Translations under genes and position numbers: made by a program
Origin: an uncultured Moraxella sp.
GTDB lineage: Bacteria > Pseudomonadota > Gammaproteobacteria > Pseudomonadales > Moraxellaceae
Reading direction: 5' to 3'
DNA: 28,584 nt
Assembly: GCA_916720335.1 (NCBI GenBank)
Contig: CAKAQU010000004.1
Location: 1 to 28,584, forward strand
Shown: positions 8,155-15,200 of the stretch, piece by piece
How positions within the stretch are numbered: position 1 is the first letter of the stretch
How the letters are laid out: each line of letters starts with the position of its first letter
Notes under the pieces: generated by a model
Database searches by the model: none
Told to the model about the DNA's origin: nothing
The model's input: only the letters and a program-made list of their open reading frames with translations

Positions 8155-8370
8155 CTATTCATCGTCAAAATCGTCGTCAAAGTCGTCAAACTCGGCAAAA
8201 TCATCGTCGTCTTCTAAAGCGCGTTTTAAGCGATTTAAACGTTGTTCTTCTAATAATGCATCAATTTTTAGACGTTTTTCTAGGGGTTTAGCCTTGCTAT
8301 CATCTGCAAGCTGGGCATCAGCATCTTCATCGAAATTGTCGTCGTCAAAATCGTCATTAATATCACTCAT
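8155..8370 (-). CDS. Small acidic protein, possibly PA3496-like
   Basis: This 71-residue protein has Asp/Glu-rich tails at both ends (SDINDDFDDDNFDEDAD and EDDDDFAEFDDFDDDFDDE) around a basic predicted helix (KPLEKRLKIDALLEEQRLNRLKRAL). The helix resembles, by eye, the short conserved part of the Pseudomonas PA3496 family. No enzymatic motif is seen. AGGAAAG lies 5-9 nt before the ATG, a good ribosome site, so it is very likely translated. The Asp-Phe tails are encoded by imperfect 9-nt repeats (GTCGTCAAA on the plus strand). Confidence 0.7.
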   Translation of the reverse strand: MSDINDDFDDDNFDEDADAQLADDSKAKPLEKRLKIDALLEEQRLNRLKRALEDDDDFAEFDDFDDDFDDE

Positions 8371-8420
8371 AGAGCTTTCCTAAAAATTACCACAAATTAA
8401 TCTTCAACTTAATTTAAGAC

Positions 8421-8447
8421 TTTATAAAAAGCCATTTGGTTTGTCAA
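8421..8447 (-). promoter_or_regulatory. Candidate promoter for the acidic protein, UPF0149 and PH-domain genes
   Basis: On the minus strand a perfect TTGACA (8447-8442) is followed by TATAAA (8426-8421) at 15 nt, or by the weaker TAAAGT at 17 nt. It starts only 5 nt past the stop codon of the upstream membrane-protein gene. Confidence 0.45.
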
Positions 8448-8452
8448 GAGCT

Positions 8453-9766
8453 TTATTCGGTTAATAATACCAAATTACAAACTTGTTGCAATCTTTCTGC
8501 GGTAGTTTCACTCACTGCTTTCAGCCAACGGCAATTTCTTTCAGCAACACTGGTAGGTTTAAGAAGTTTATCTAAAACTGCATAAGTATTAAGTTCATTT
8601 AGTGAGGAATCTGGCAGCAAAATCAACACACGCTCTCGGTGGCGTTTACAAATAGCAATCATGTCTTCTTGATGCTCAATATCACTAACCATAGCGTGTA
8701 CTGGCAAACAAAAGCGTTTTAATTCACGATGTTTATCATATACAATCTGCCCAAGTATTACAGATAATCTTGCAAGCATCATACCTGCTGTGGCGACTTT
8801 TGCATGACGATTTTCAGCTTGCAAAACAACCTTTGCTCCCTCTTCGTTATAATCATCAATCCCTACTAATTTTACACCCGATAAAACTCTTAGTTTTAAT
8901 AGCTCATCGACTGATTTGACAAGCAATTGGTCGCACAATGCAAAATAAGCAGATTTGGTATGATGACTAACCGTTGTCATTAAATTATTACTATCATCAA
9001 AACGAATTTGCACCAAAACATATTCTTTTTTGGTGTGTTCTTCGTCTTGAGCCAATGATTTTTCTGACTGTAAAACAGATAATTGTGATGTTTTATCATC
9101 TTTGGGGTCAGTAGGTATTTTTTGGTCTAAATCTGTTACGTCTTTAGGTTTGTTTGTATCTTGTTTTGCATCATCAGATGCAGGCTCAAACATTTTATGA
9201 TGATCAGCTGCTAAAGTTTCTTCTTGTAAAATATCAGAAGCCAAAAGCTGACGGCGCAAGTCATCTCTAATTTTGGCAATCATATTACCACTTGGTCTAG
9301 CAATGTAACCATAAATTAAAAAAACAACCACATGTAAAAAAGCAATCATCACCAAATATATCCAGTGATGGCGAAAAATATCTGCCCGATTAACCGATTT
9401 GGTGTGCAAAGCCACAACACCTAACATTTGGTCTTTGTGTGTGATGGTTTCTTTAGCTGTAAAACCAGATTCAGATTCTTTGCCCACTGACACAAGCAAC
9501 TGATTTTCATTGTTGTACACACCAACAAAATCAATGGAATCATCTTTAATAAAATGTTCAGCAATCACGGATAAACTTACGCGGTCATTGGCATTTAGCG
9601 GTATTGACATTTCTTCAGCAATCAAAATCGTGTCATGTTTTACACTGTCTTGATTTTGCTGATTAATCCGATATTCTTGTGCAACAACAAAAGCAAGTAA
9701 TTGCAAACTTAAACTGATAAACATGACAATGGCAAATAAGCCTTGACGTGGGGCAAAATAGGTCAT
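8453..9766 (-). CDS. Two-TM inner-membrane protein divergent from serB (Smp/AhpA-like)
   Basis: From the ATG at 9766 the protein has 437 residues: a TM segment at about 8-30 (GLFAIVMFISLSLQLLAFVV), a roughly 100-residue periplasmic domain with VGVYNNENQLLVSVG, a second TM at about 133-155 (WIYLVMIAFLHVVVFLIYGYIA), then a long cytoplasmic part that is polar and poorly conserved at first and ordered near the C terminus. Position divergent from serB and the layout suggest the YtjB/Smp or AhpA group, as seen beside serB in other gammaproteobacteria; the function is unknown. The start is uncertain: the frame is open to a TTG at 9844, and none of the candidates has a strong ribosome site. ATG 9766 places the first TM near the N terminus. 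Confidence 0.7.
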   Translation of the reverse strand: MTYFAPRQGLFAIVMFISLSLQLLAFVVAQEYRINQQNQDSVKHDTILIAEEMSIPLNANDRVSLSVIAEHFIKDDSIDFVGVYNNENQLLVSVGKESESGFTAKETITHKDQMLGVVALHTKSVNRADIFRHHWIYLVMIAFLHVVVFLIYGYIARPSGNMIAKIRDDLRRQLLASDILQEETLAADHHKMFEPASDDAKQDTNKPKDVTDLDQKIPTDPKDDKTSQLSVLQSEKSLAQDEEHTKKEYVLVQIRFDDSNNLMTTVSHHTKSAYFALCDQLLVKSVDELLKLRVLSGVKLVGIDDYNEEGAKVVLQAENRHAKVATAGMMLARLSVILGQIVYDKHRELKRFCLPVHAMVSDIEHQEDMIAICKRHRERVLILLPDSSLNELNTYAVLDKLLKPTSVAERNCRWLKAVSETTAERLQQVCNLVLLTE

Positions 9767-9929
9767 GATAGTACGTATTAGTGATAAACTACTAATTCTA
9801 TCATTTTCACCCAAAAACACAAAGAATCTTCGCACAAAAAGCAAACGGTTTTTTCATGGAATTTTTATTAAAATTTATGTTATGATAAGGATATTTTTCT
9901 TTTATCTTTAGATGAAAAGCTGTTGATTT

Positions 9930-9981
9930 GTTGTTTGATTTCCTTAAAATGGCTTAAATTTTAGCTGAATTTTCAAACAAC
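9930..9981. repeat. 9-bp inverted repeat in the serB leader/divergent region
   Basis: GTTGTTTGA (9930-9938) and TCAAACAAC (9973-9981) are perfect inverted arms separated by 34 nt, ending 45 nt before the serB ATG. This could be an operator or a long-range leader hairpin; there is no proof of function. Confidence 0.4.
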
Positions 9982-10026
9982 CATGATGTTACCATATGAG
10001 TAAGTCGTGTTTATAAGGAATATTTA

Positions 10027-11160
10027 ATGAATACAACCACTTACGCGCTTCCTAAAAATAGTCAAGCTTGGCATGATGCATTATTTAAAGTTGCCCATTT
10101 ATTGTCTGATGTCCATCACACCATGTTAAAGGATTTGCCGATTTTTGCCATTACTGTGGTAGTAAACCGTTCAGTATTATCATCTGAAAATTCAGGTATT
10201 GAGCTGTTAGATGAGGCCATGAACCGCTATATGGTAAATTTATCAAAATGGCATCTACAAATGGTTTATGATGATGAAGCTGCCAAACAAGCTGCTGATA
10301 AAATCGTTGCTGGCATGACACTTGCCGATGTGGTTGTTTCTCGTTATTTGTTGCTGCCAAATGACCCAGAACAAATGACCAAAAGCAAACAAGAAGCAGC
10401 GGCTCGCATTATTGATGAACAACTTACCCATCATCTTAAACAATGTTTTAGTTCTGATGATGGTAAAGATGCTGTTGATGTTCATATCCTAAACATCAAC
10501 CAGGTTCTAACTGCGCCAAAACTGGTATGTTTTGATATGGATTCCACACTAATTGAGCAAGAAGTCATCGTTGAATTAGCTCGTATGTGTGGTCTGGCAG
10601 ATAAAGTTTCTGAGATCACAGAAAGCGCGATGCGTGGAGAGATTGATTTTGCTGAAAGTTTTGCCAAACGCGTGGCATTATTAGAGAATGTACCTGAAAG
10701 TGTCGTTGGTGAAATTATTCAAAAACACATCACCATTCAGCCAGGAGCTTTTGCGGTGATTCGTGCCTTAAAAACCTTAGGTGCAACTACTGTACTGGTT
10801 TCTGGTGGTTTTGAACCTTTTGCCCAACACGTTGCTCAGACACTGGGAATGGATGAATTTCATGCAAATCCATTACTCGTTGCCGATGGCAAACTAACAG
10901 GGCTGACTGATTCAAATATTTTAGATGGCAAACAAAAAGCACTGATTGTAGAGCGCACAGCAAACCGCATGGGCATTAACCTAGATGAGGTGGTGTGTGT
11001 AGGTGATGGCGCCAATGACTTACCCATGATGGCAGTTAGTGGCACGGGCATTGCTTACAAAGCCAAGCCCATCGTTGCCGCTAAAGCAGATGCTGCTGTG
11101 AATATCACCGGACTTGAAGGCGTGCTTTATGCGCTTGGTCATCGTTTTGACAAAGTTTAG
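10027..11160 (+). CDS. serB: Phosphoserine phosphatase SerB
   Basis: SerB removes phosphate from L-phosphoserine, the last step of serine synthesis. HAD motifs are clear in the 377-residue protein: motif I CFDMDSTLIEQE with nucleophile Asp170 and Asp172, MRGEIDF (cap region), motif II VSGG with Ser259, motif III Lys in ILDGKQKA (302 or 304), and motif IV GDGANDLPM with Asp327 and Asp331. The N-terminal 160 residues are longer than in E. coli SerB (322 residues in total) and do not look like the usual two ACT domains at sight. AAGGA lies 8 nt before the ATG. It is followed after 29 nt by the SCP2 gene, so the two are probably cotranscribed. Confidence 0.95.
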   Translation: MNTTTYALPKNSQAWHDALFKVAHLLSDVHHTMLKDLPIFAITVVVNRSVLSSENSGIELLDEAMNRYMVNLSKWHLQMVYDDEAAKQAADKIVAGMTLADVVVSRYLLLPNDPEQMTKSKQEAAARIIDEQLTHHLKQCFSSDDGKDAVDVHILNINQVLTAPKLVCFDMDSTLIEQEVIVELARMCGLADKVSEITESAMRGEIDFAESFAKRVALLENVPESVVGEIIQKHITIQPGAFAVIRALKTLGATTVLVSGGFEPFAQHVAQTLGMDEFHANPLLVADGKLTGLTDSNILDGKQKALIVERTANRMGINLDEVVCVGDGANDLPMMAVSGTGIAYKAKPIVAAKADAAVNITGLEGVLYALGHRFDKV

Positions 11161-11189
11161 ATTTACCCCTACTTGATTAAGGCGGATTT

Positions 11190-11738
11190 ATGTTTACTGT
11201 ACCTGTTATTGATGTAAAATTTGACCCATTGGACGCGCTATTGTACGCCTTGGGTTTGCGTTTGGCTCATCTAACCAAGCATGGCACCGATGAAACTTAT
11301 AATAATTTGATTAAAGACAAAGAAGTTGCCATTCAATTTTTAAGCGATGATGTGGCTCGTTATTATCGCTTTGTAGATGGACATTTTGGTCAAGCCATTG
11401 GCAAAGCAAAAACGTCTGATTTAACCATTGAATTTAAAGATTCGATGACGGGCGTTAAAATTCTTACCAAGGGCGATATTGCGACATTTATGAGTGCAAT
11501 TCAAGATGGCGATATTACAATTACAGGTGATTATAAATTGTTGCTTTGGCTGGCTAGCATTGCCAAACACGCAGCAAAATTACCTGAAGAATACAAAGGT
11601 TATCTAAATCAAGCTAAACCTTATTTAGACCAAGCCAAAACCCAATTACAAAATGCCAAACCGTATCTTGATAAGGTTAAGCCATATGCTGAGAAAGCCA
11701 GCGACCTAGCAAGTAAATTGCACAACAAACACAAATAA
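11190..11738 (+). CDS. SCP2 sterol-binding domain protein (UbiJ-like)
   Basis: Residues about 38-125 look like an SCP2 lipid-binding domain (KEVAIQFLSDDVARYYRF, SDLTIEFKDSMTGVKILTKGD, IQDGDITITGDYKLLLWLASI). The C terminus (142-176) has five heptads, AKPYLDQ/AKTQLQN/AKPYLDK/VKPYAEK/ASDLASK, predicted to form an amphipathic helix or coiled coil. UbiJ of ubiquinone synthesis has the same SCP2-plus-helix design, but this gene follows serB rather than ubiE, so it may be a paralogue binding another lipid. AAGGCGG precedes the ATG, and a strong terminator follows 15 nt after the stop. Confidence 0.8.
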   Translation: MFTVPVIDVKFDPLDALLYALGLRLAHLTKHGTDETYNNLIKDKEVAIQFLSDDVARYYRFVDGHFGQAIGKAKTSDLTIEFKDSMTGVKILTKGDIATFMSAIQDGDITITGDYKLLLWLASIAKHAAKLPEEYKGYLNQAKPYLDQAKTQLQNAKPYLDKVKPYAEKASDLASKLHNKHK

Positions 11739-11753
11739 ACCTGCTATTTTGTC

Positions 11754-11781
11754 AATGCCATCTGAAAAGATGGCATTTTTT
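11754..11781 (+). terminator. Rho-independent terminator after serB-SCP2
   Basis: AATGCCATCT and AGATGGCATT form a perfect 10-bp stem with a GAAA tetraloop, followed by a T-run. Confidence 0.92.
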
Positions 11782-11790
11782 AATGGCATA

Positions 11791-11820
11791 AAAAATCCCC
11801 AAATCAGGGGAGATTTGGGG
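11791..11820 (-). terminator. Rho-independent terminator of the tRNA operon
   Basis: Read on the minus strand, CCCCAAATC, a 6-nt loop and GATTTGGGG form a 9-bp stem followed by ATTTTT. It lies 26 nt beyond the CCA end of tRNA-Asp and converges with the serB-SCP2 terminator. Confidence 0.85.
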
Positions 11821-11845
11821 TGGAACTGGAAAACCCAGTCAAAAA

Positions 11846-11922
11846 TGGCGCAGCGGACGGGGCTCGAACCCGCGACCCCCGGCGTGACAGGCCGGTATTC
11901 TGACCAACTGAACTACCGCTGC
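11846..11922 (-). tRNA. tRNA-Asp (anticodon GTC)
   Basis: The minus strand gives a 77-nt cloverleaf: acceptor GCAGCGG pairs with CCGCTGC, the D loop contains AGTTCAGTTGGT, the anticodon stem-loop CCGGC-CTGTCAC-GCCGG shows anticodon GTC, and the T arm contains GGTTCGAGCCC. Discriminator G and CCA are encoded. It is the second gene of a two-tRNA unit. Confidence 0.96.
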
Positions 11923-11938
11923 TAAGGTCAATCAAAAC

Positions 11939-12014
11939 TGGTGGGTGGTAACGGATTCGAACCGCTGACCCTCTGCTTGTAAGGCAGACGCTCTACCAAC
12001 TGAGCTAACCACCC
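11939..12014 (-). tRNA. tRNA-Val (anticodon TAC)
   Basis: The 76-nt minus-strand cloverleaf has acceptor GGGTGGT pairing with ACCACCC, a D loop with AGCTCAGTTGGTAGAGC, the anticodon loop CTTACAA in a TCTGC/GCAGA stem (anticodon TAC), a T arm with GGTTCGAATCC, discriminator A and encoded CCA. It lies 16 nt upstream of tRNA-Asp and shares its promoter and terminator. Confidence 0.96.
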
Positions 12015-12040
12015 AAGAATCACATCTTGTTGTGGTGCGT

Positions 12041-12068
12041 ATTATATAGATTTTTTATTATTTGTCAA
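12041..12068 (-). promoter_or_regulatory. Consensus sigma-70 promoter of the tRNA-Val-Asp operon
   Basis: On the minus strand there is a perfect TTGACA (12068-12063), a 16-nt spacer and a perfect TATAAT (12046-12041). The next bases (ACGCACC) are GC-rich, as in discriminators of stringently controlled stable-RNA promoters. The tRNA 5' end is 26 nt after the -10. Confidence 0.9.
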
Positions 12069-12336
12069 ATGTTTTTTGAAAAAAAATTTATAAAAAAGAT
12101 CAAACATAACGCTTATTTTTAACTTTTTACCCATTTTTTGTATTTGTATAAAACCACCATTAAAAATCCAGCGTTTTATGTTTATATAATAAAATGAGCA
12201 TAGATGGACTTAAAATGAGTGGTTGTACAATAATACTATTACTGAAAATTCACTATCTTCTCAAAGCATACAAACCTATATAAAGCCTTATGGTTATTCA
12301 ATTAAATCTCTTTTATTTAAGGTTTATTTTTCCTAG
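12069..12336. other. AT-rich non-coding stretch between the tRNA promoter and the orphan reader-domain gene
   Basis: I find no gene with support here. The stretch holds an imperfect inverted repeat (12102-12120 with 12162-12183), a TATAAT on the plus strand (12185-12190), a 29-codon open frame (12194-12283) without a ribosome site, and an overlapping open frame ending in TAG at 12334-12336 that lacks an ATG. The last two could be decayed coding DNA or chance. Confidence 0.5.
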
Positions 12337-12741
12337 TTACTTTAATTTCAATGGGAAAATAACCACTCTTCTTTGTTTGCCTTGTGTATCTGTTTGAATT
12401 TCATAAAATGGCTCATCCACCAATTCAACCTCACCTATATAAATATATTCATTTACTTTTGTGCTATTAAAAAACAATATTTGTATACCATTACTACGAC
12501 TATTAGCTAAGGTTTTGTTTTGCGCAACATGAATAGATTGATCACCCTGTAAACCCATACCCGTGTAATATATCACATCATTTTCCCATCTATCTTGATA
12601 CACGGAGTCACTTTTGTTTATTAAGACCAAACGATTATTTACCAAACTACGACGCATACCACCAGCATTTGATACGTTAAAGGTATCCATCAAATCCTGA
12701 TTGCTAAATACATCGCCCTGTTTATAGTCACTAATTATCAC
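12337..12741 (-). CDS. Stand-alone protein resembling the N-terminal reader domain of McrA-like HNH endonucleases
   Basis: The 134-residue protein has GDVFSNQDLMDTFNVSNAGGMRRS (9-32), DRWENDVIYYTGMGLQGDQ (50-68), QNKTLANSRSNGI (74-86) and a closing YIGEVELVDEPF...VVIFPLK. From memory this set (YTGMG, GDQ, QNKTL) is the N-terminal domain found ahead of HNH nuclease domains in ScoMcrA-like modification-dependent enzymes. Here the protein ends after that domain: there is no HNH motif and none is seen downstream. It may be a solo DNA-reading protein or what is left of a larger enzyme. The start is GTG at 12741 with GGGGGT 5-6 nt upstream. It sits between the ettA terminator and the tRNA operon, and no convincing promoter of its own is seen. 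Confidence 0.6.
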   Translation of the reverse strand: MIISDYKQGDVFSNQDLMDTFNVSNAGGMRRSLVNNRLVLINKSDSVYQDRWENDVIYYTGMGLQGDQSIHVAQNKTLANSRSNGIQILFFNSTKVNEYIYIGEVELVDEPFYEIQTDTQGKQRRVVIFPLKLK

Positions 12742-12764
12742 ACTATACCCCCTTTTTTTATCTT

Positions 12765-12806
12765 AAAAAAAATAAACCCACTATCTTAATTTTAGACAAT
12801 GGGTTT
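12765..12806 (-). terminator. Rho-independent terminator of ettA
   Basis: On the minus strand AAACCCATTGTCT, a 7-nt loop and AGATAGTGGGTTT form a 13-bp stem with two G-T wobbles, then a T-run. It begins 12 nt after the ettA stop and ends about 25 nt before the next start codon. Confidence 0.85.
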
Positions 12807-12817
12807 ACTTTAAATTA

Positions 12818-14479
12818 TCAACCGCCAATCTTCTTATACTTCATACGCTTAGGTGTGGCATCTGCCCCCAATCTTTCTTTGCGCCATTTTTCATATTCGG
12901 TATAGTTGCCGTCAAAAAATTCTGGCGTTTCATTTTCAAATGATAAAATATGCGTACAAATGCGGTCCAAGAACCAGCGGTCGTGCGACACTACCATGAC
13001 TGTACCCGGGAAAACCTCCACTGCGTCTTCTAAGGCGCGCAAAGTTTCCACATCAAGGTCGTTTGATGGTTCATCCAGCAAAATTACGTTTGCCCCTTGC
13101 TTTAAAGTCTTGGCAAGTTGCAGACGATTACGCTCACCCCCCGACAAGCTGCCTACTCGTTTTTGCTGGTCTTGACCTTTAAAATTAAAACGTCCAATAT
13201 AAGCGCGACTTGGAGTTGTGTATTCGCCTACTGTAATCATATCCAAACCGTCTGAAACCTCTTCCCAAACGGTTTTATTATCATCAAGCTCATCACGCAC
13301 CTGACCAACGTAAGCAACTTTGACACTTTCACCAATTTCCACTGAGCCTGTATCTGGTTTGTCTTTACCTGTAATCATATTAAATAGTGTGGTTTTACCC
13401 GCACCATTTGGTCCAACAATCCCCACAATTGCCATTGGTGGCACAGTGAATGTTAAATTTTCATACAACAAACGGTCGCCAAATGATTTAGAAATATTAT
13501 TCACCTCAATGACTTTATTGCCAAGTCTGGGCCCTGGTGGAATATAAATCTCAGCAGTTTCATTGCGTTGTTGGAACTCTTTAGAATTCATCTCTTCAAA
13601 ACGTTCTAAACGAGATTTTGATTTGGCTTGCTGACCTTTCTGGTTCTTACGCACCCATTCCAATTCTTGCTTTAAGGCTTTAGCAAAGGCTTCTTCTTGT
13701 TTTTGCTCTTGTTCTAGACGTTTATTTTTTTGCTCAAGCCATTCGGTATAATTACCTTTATAAGGGTAACCATAACCACGGTCAAGCTCTAAAATCCACT
13801 CAGCGACATTATCAAGGAAATAACGGTCGTGGGTGATAGCAACAATTGTACCAGAATAATCTTTTAAGAAACGCTCAAGCCACGCCACAGATTCTGCGTC
13901 TAAATGGTTGGTTGGTTCGTCAAGCAGAAGCATATCAGGCTTGGAAAGGAGTAAGCGACACAAAGCTACGCGACGTTTTTCACCCCCTGATAATTTACTC
14001 ACATCAGCATCCCAAGGTGGTAGGCGTAATGCGTCCGCTGCTTTTTCAAGTTGGGTGTTTAAGTTATGAGCATCCCAAGCTTGAATGATGTCTTCCATTT
14101 TACCCTGTTCAGCTGCTAATTTGTCAAAATCAGCATCTGGCTCAGCGTATTCAGCGTAGATTTGATTTAGACGGTCAAGCGCATCCAGTGCTTCACGTAC
14201 ACCATCCTCTACATTGCCACGCACATCTTTATTGGGATCAAGCTGAGGTTCTTGGGGCAAATATCCAACTTTAATGCCTGCCTGGGCGCGAGCTTCACCA
14301 TTAAAATCCTTATCAACGCCCGCCATAATGCGTAGCAAAGTGGATTTACCAGCGCCATTTAAACCAAGCACGCCAATTTTTGCGCCAGGGAAAAAAGATA
14401 AACTAATATCTTTTAAAATTTCACGTTTTGGGGGAACAATTTTTGACACCTTGTTCATGGTGTAAATATACTGTGCCAT
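12818..14479 (-). CDS. ettA: Energy-dependent translational throttle protein EttA (ABC-F ATPase)
   Basis: EttA binds the ribosomal E site and gates the first peptide bond according to ATP/ADP. The 553-residue protein (555 in E. coli) has two ABC modules: the first with Walker A GLNGAGKS (39-46), signature KLSGGEKRR and Walker B LLLDEPTNHLD, the second with GPNGAGKT, LSGGERNRLQ and ILLDEPSNDLD. The charged interdomain linker (KRLEQEQKQEEAFAKAL, then RKNQKGQQAKSKSRLERFEEM) and an arm inserted in module 1 are present. The C terminus ATPKRMKYKKIGG is also characteristic. It is divergent from def and followed by its own terminator. Confidence 0.96.
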   Translation of the reverse strand: MAQYIYTMNKVSKIVPPKREILKDISLSFFPGAKIGVLGLNGAGKSTLLRIMAGVDKDFNGEARAQAGIKVGYLPQEPQLDPNKDVRGNVEDGVREALDALDRLNQIYAEYAEPDADFDKLAAEQGKMEDIIQAWDAHNLNTQLEKAADALRLPPWDADVSKLSGGEKRRVALCRLLLSKPDMLLLDEPTNHLDAESVAWLERFLKDYSGTIVAITHDRYFLDNVAEWILELDRGYGYPYKGNYTEWLEQKNKRLEQEQKQEEAFAKALKQELEWVRKNQKGQQAKSKSRLERFEEMNSKEFQQRNETAEIYIPPGPRLGNKVIEVNNISKSFGDRLLYENLTFTVPPMAIVGIVGPNGAGKTTLFNMITGKDKPDTGSVEIGESVKVAYVGQVRDELDDNKTVWEEVSDGLDMITVGEYTTPSRAYIGRFNFKGQDQQKRVGSLSGGERNRLQLAKTLKQGANVILLDEPSNDLDVETLRALEDAVEVFPGTVMVVSHDRWFLDRICTHILSFENETPEFFDGNYTEYEKWRKERLGADATPKRMKYKKIGG

Positions 14480-14622
14480 ACATTCACTATTACAAACAAT
14501 AAAAATAAAATGATTAACCGTTTATTATCGCATTAACCCTTATAATCAGCAAGTAATAAATTTCTTTTCCTTTGAAGAGCTTTCGTTTATAATGAAAAGT
14601 TTAATAATATTTTGAGATAATT

Positions 14623-15141
14623 ATGGCATTATTACCCATTTTAACCTACCCCGACCCTCGTTTACGCACAATTGCCAAGCCTGTAGAAAACTTTGATGAC
14701 AATATTAAAACCTTAATTGCAGATATGTTTGAGACCATGTATGAAGCTCGCGGTATTGGGCTTGCTGCAACACAAGTGGATAGGCATTTACAAGTTGTTG
14801 TGATGGATTTGGCAAAAGAAGATGAAGAAAAACAACCACAAGTATTCATCAACCCCAAAGTTACACCTTTAACCGATGAATGCGTTCCCTATCAAGAGGG
14901 GTGTTTATCCATTCCGGAAGTTTATGATGAAATTAAACGTCCCGGCAAAGTACGTATTGAAGCACAAGATGCCAATGGTCAGGCATTTGAAATGGAAGCA
15001 GATGGACTTTTGGCGGTTTGCATTCAACACGAACTTGACCATTTAAATGGCATTATGTTTGTTGATTATTTATCACGCCTAAAGCAAGATAGAGCTCGCG
15101 AAAAAGTTAAGAAAGTCGTCGCCAAACGTAAGCGCCACTGA
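14623..15141 (+). CDS. def: Peptide deformylase
   Basis: Def removes the formyl group from the initiator Met of new proteins and needs Fe2+. The 172-residue protein has all three motifs: GIGLAATQV (motif 1), EGCLSIP with the metal-binding Cys (motif 2) and QHELDHLNG with the two metal-binding His and catalytic Glu (motif 3). The start MALLPILTYPDPRLR is typical. The gene stands alone: fmt, its common partner, is not next to it here. A TATAAT at about 14589 and GAG before the ATG support the start. It is divergent from ettA. Confidence 0.96.
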   Translation: MALLPILTYPDPRLRTIAKPVENFDDNIKTLIADMFETMYEARGIGLAATQVDRHLQVVVMDLAKEDEEKQPQVFINPKVTPLTDECVPYQEGCLSIPEVYDEIKRPGKVRIEAQDANGQAFEMEADGLLAVCIQHELDHLNGIMFVDYLSRLKQDRAREKVKKVVAKRKRH

Positions 15142-15160
15142 TTTTAATAAATCAAATTTT

Positions 15161-15196
15161 AAATTAGATTATAGTGATAAATTAGATTATAGTGAT
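15161..15196. repeat. Perfect 18-bp tandem duplication
   Basis: AAATTAGATTATAGTGAT occurs twice in direct succession (15161-15178 and 15179-15196) in the short gap between the convergent def and hemJ genes. It looks like a slippage duplication and could vary in copy number among strains. Confidence 0.9.
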
Positions 15197-15200
15197 ATTG

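Noticed and set aside
8160..8355. Repeats of GTCGTCAAA that might suggest a phase-variable microsatellite
   Set aside because: Units are imperfect and 9 nt long, so gain or loss keeps the frame; they simply encode Asp-Phe tails.
9807..9857. Sixteen-codon frame (MKKPFAFCAKILCVFG) before the membrane-protein gene divergent from serB
   Set aside because: No ribosome site and no known leader-peptide pattern; it overlaps the ambiguous start region, so I treat it as chance.
12194..12283. Twenty-nine-codon frame after a TATAAT
   Set aside because: No ribosome site, no recognisable family, and it lies in AT-rich non-coding DNA.
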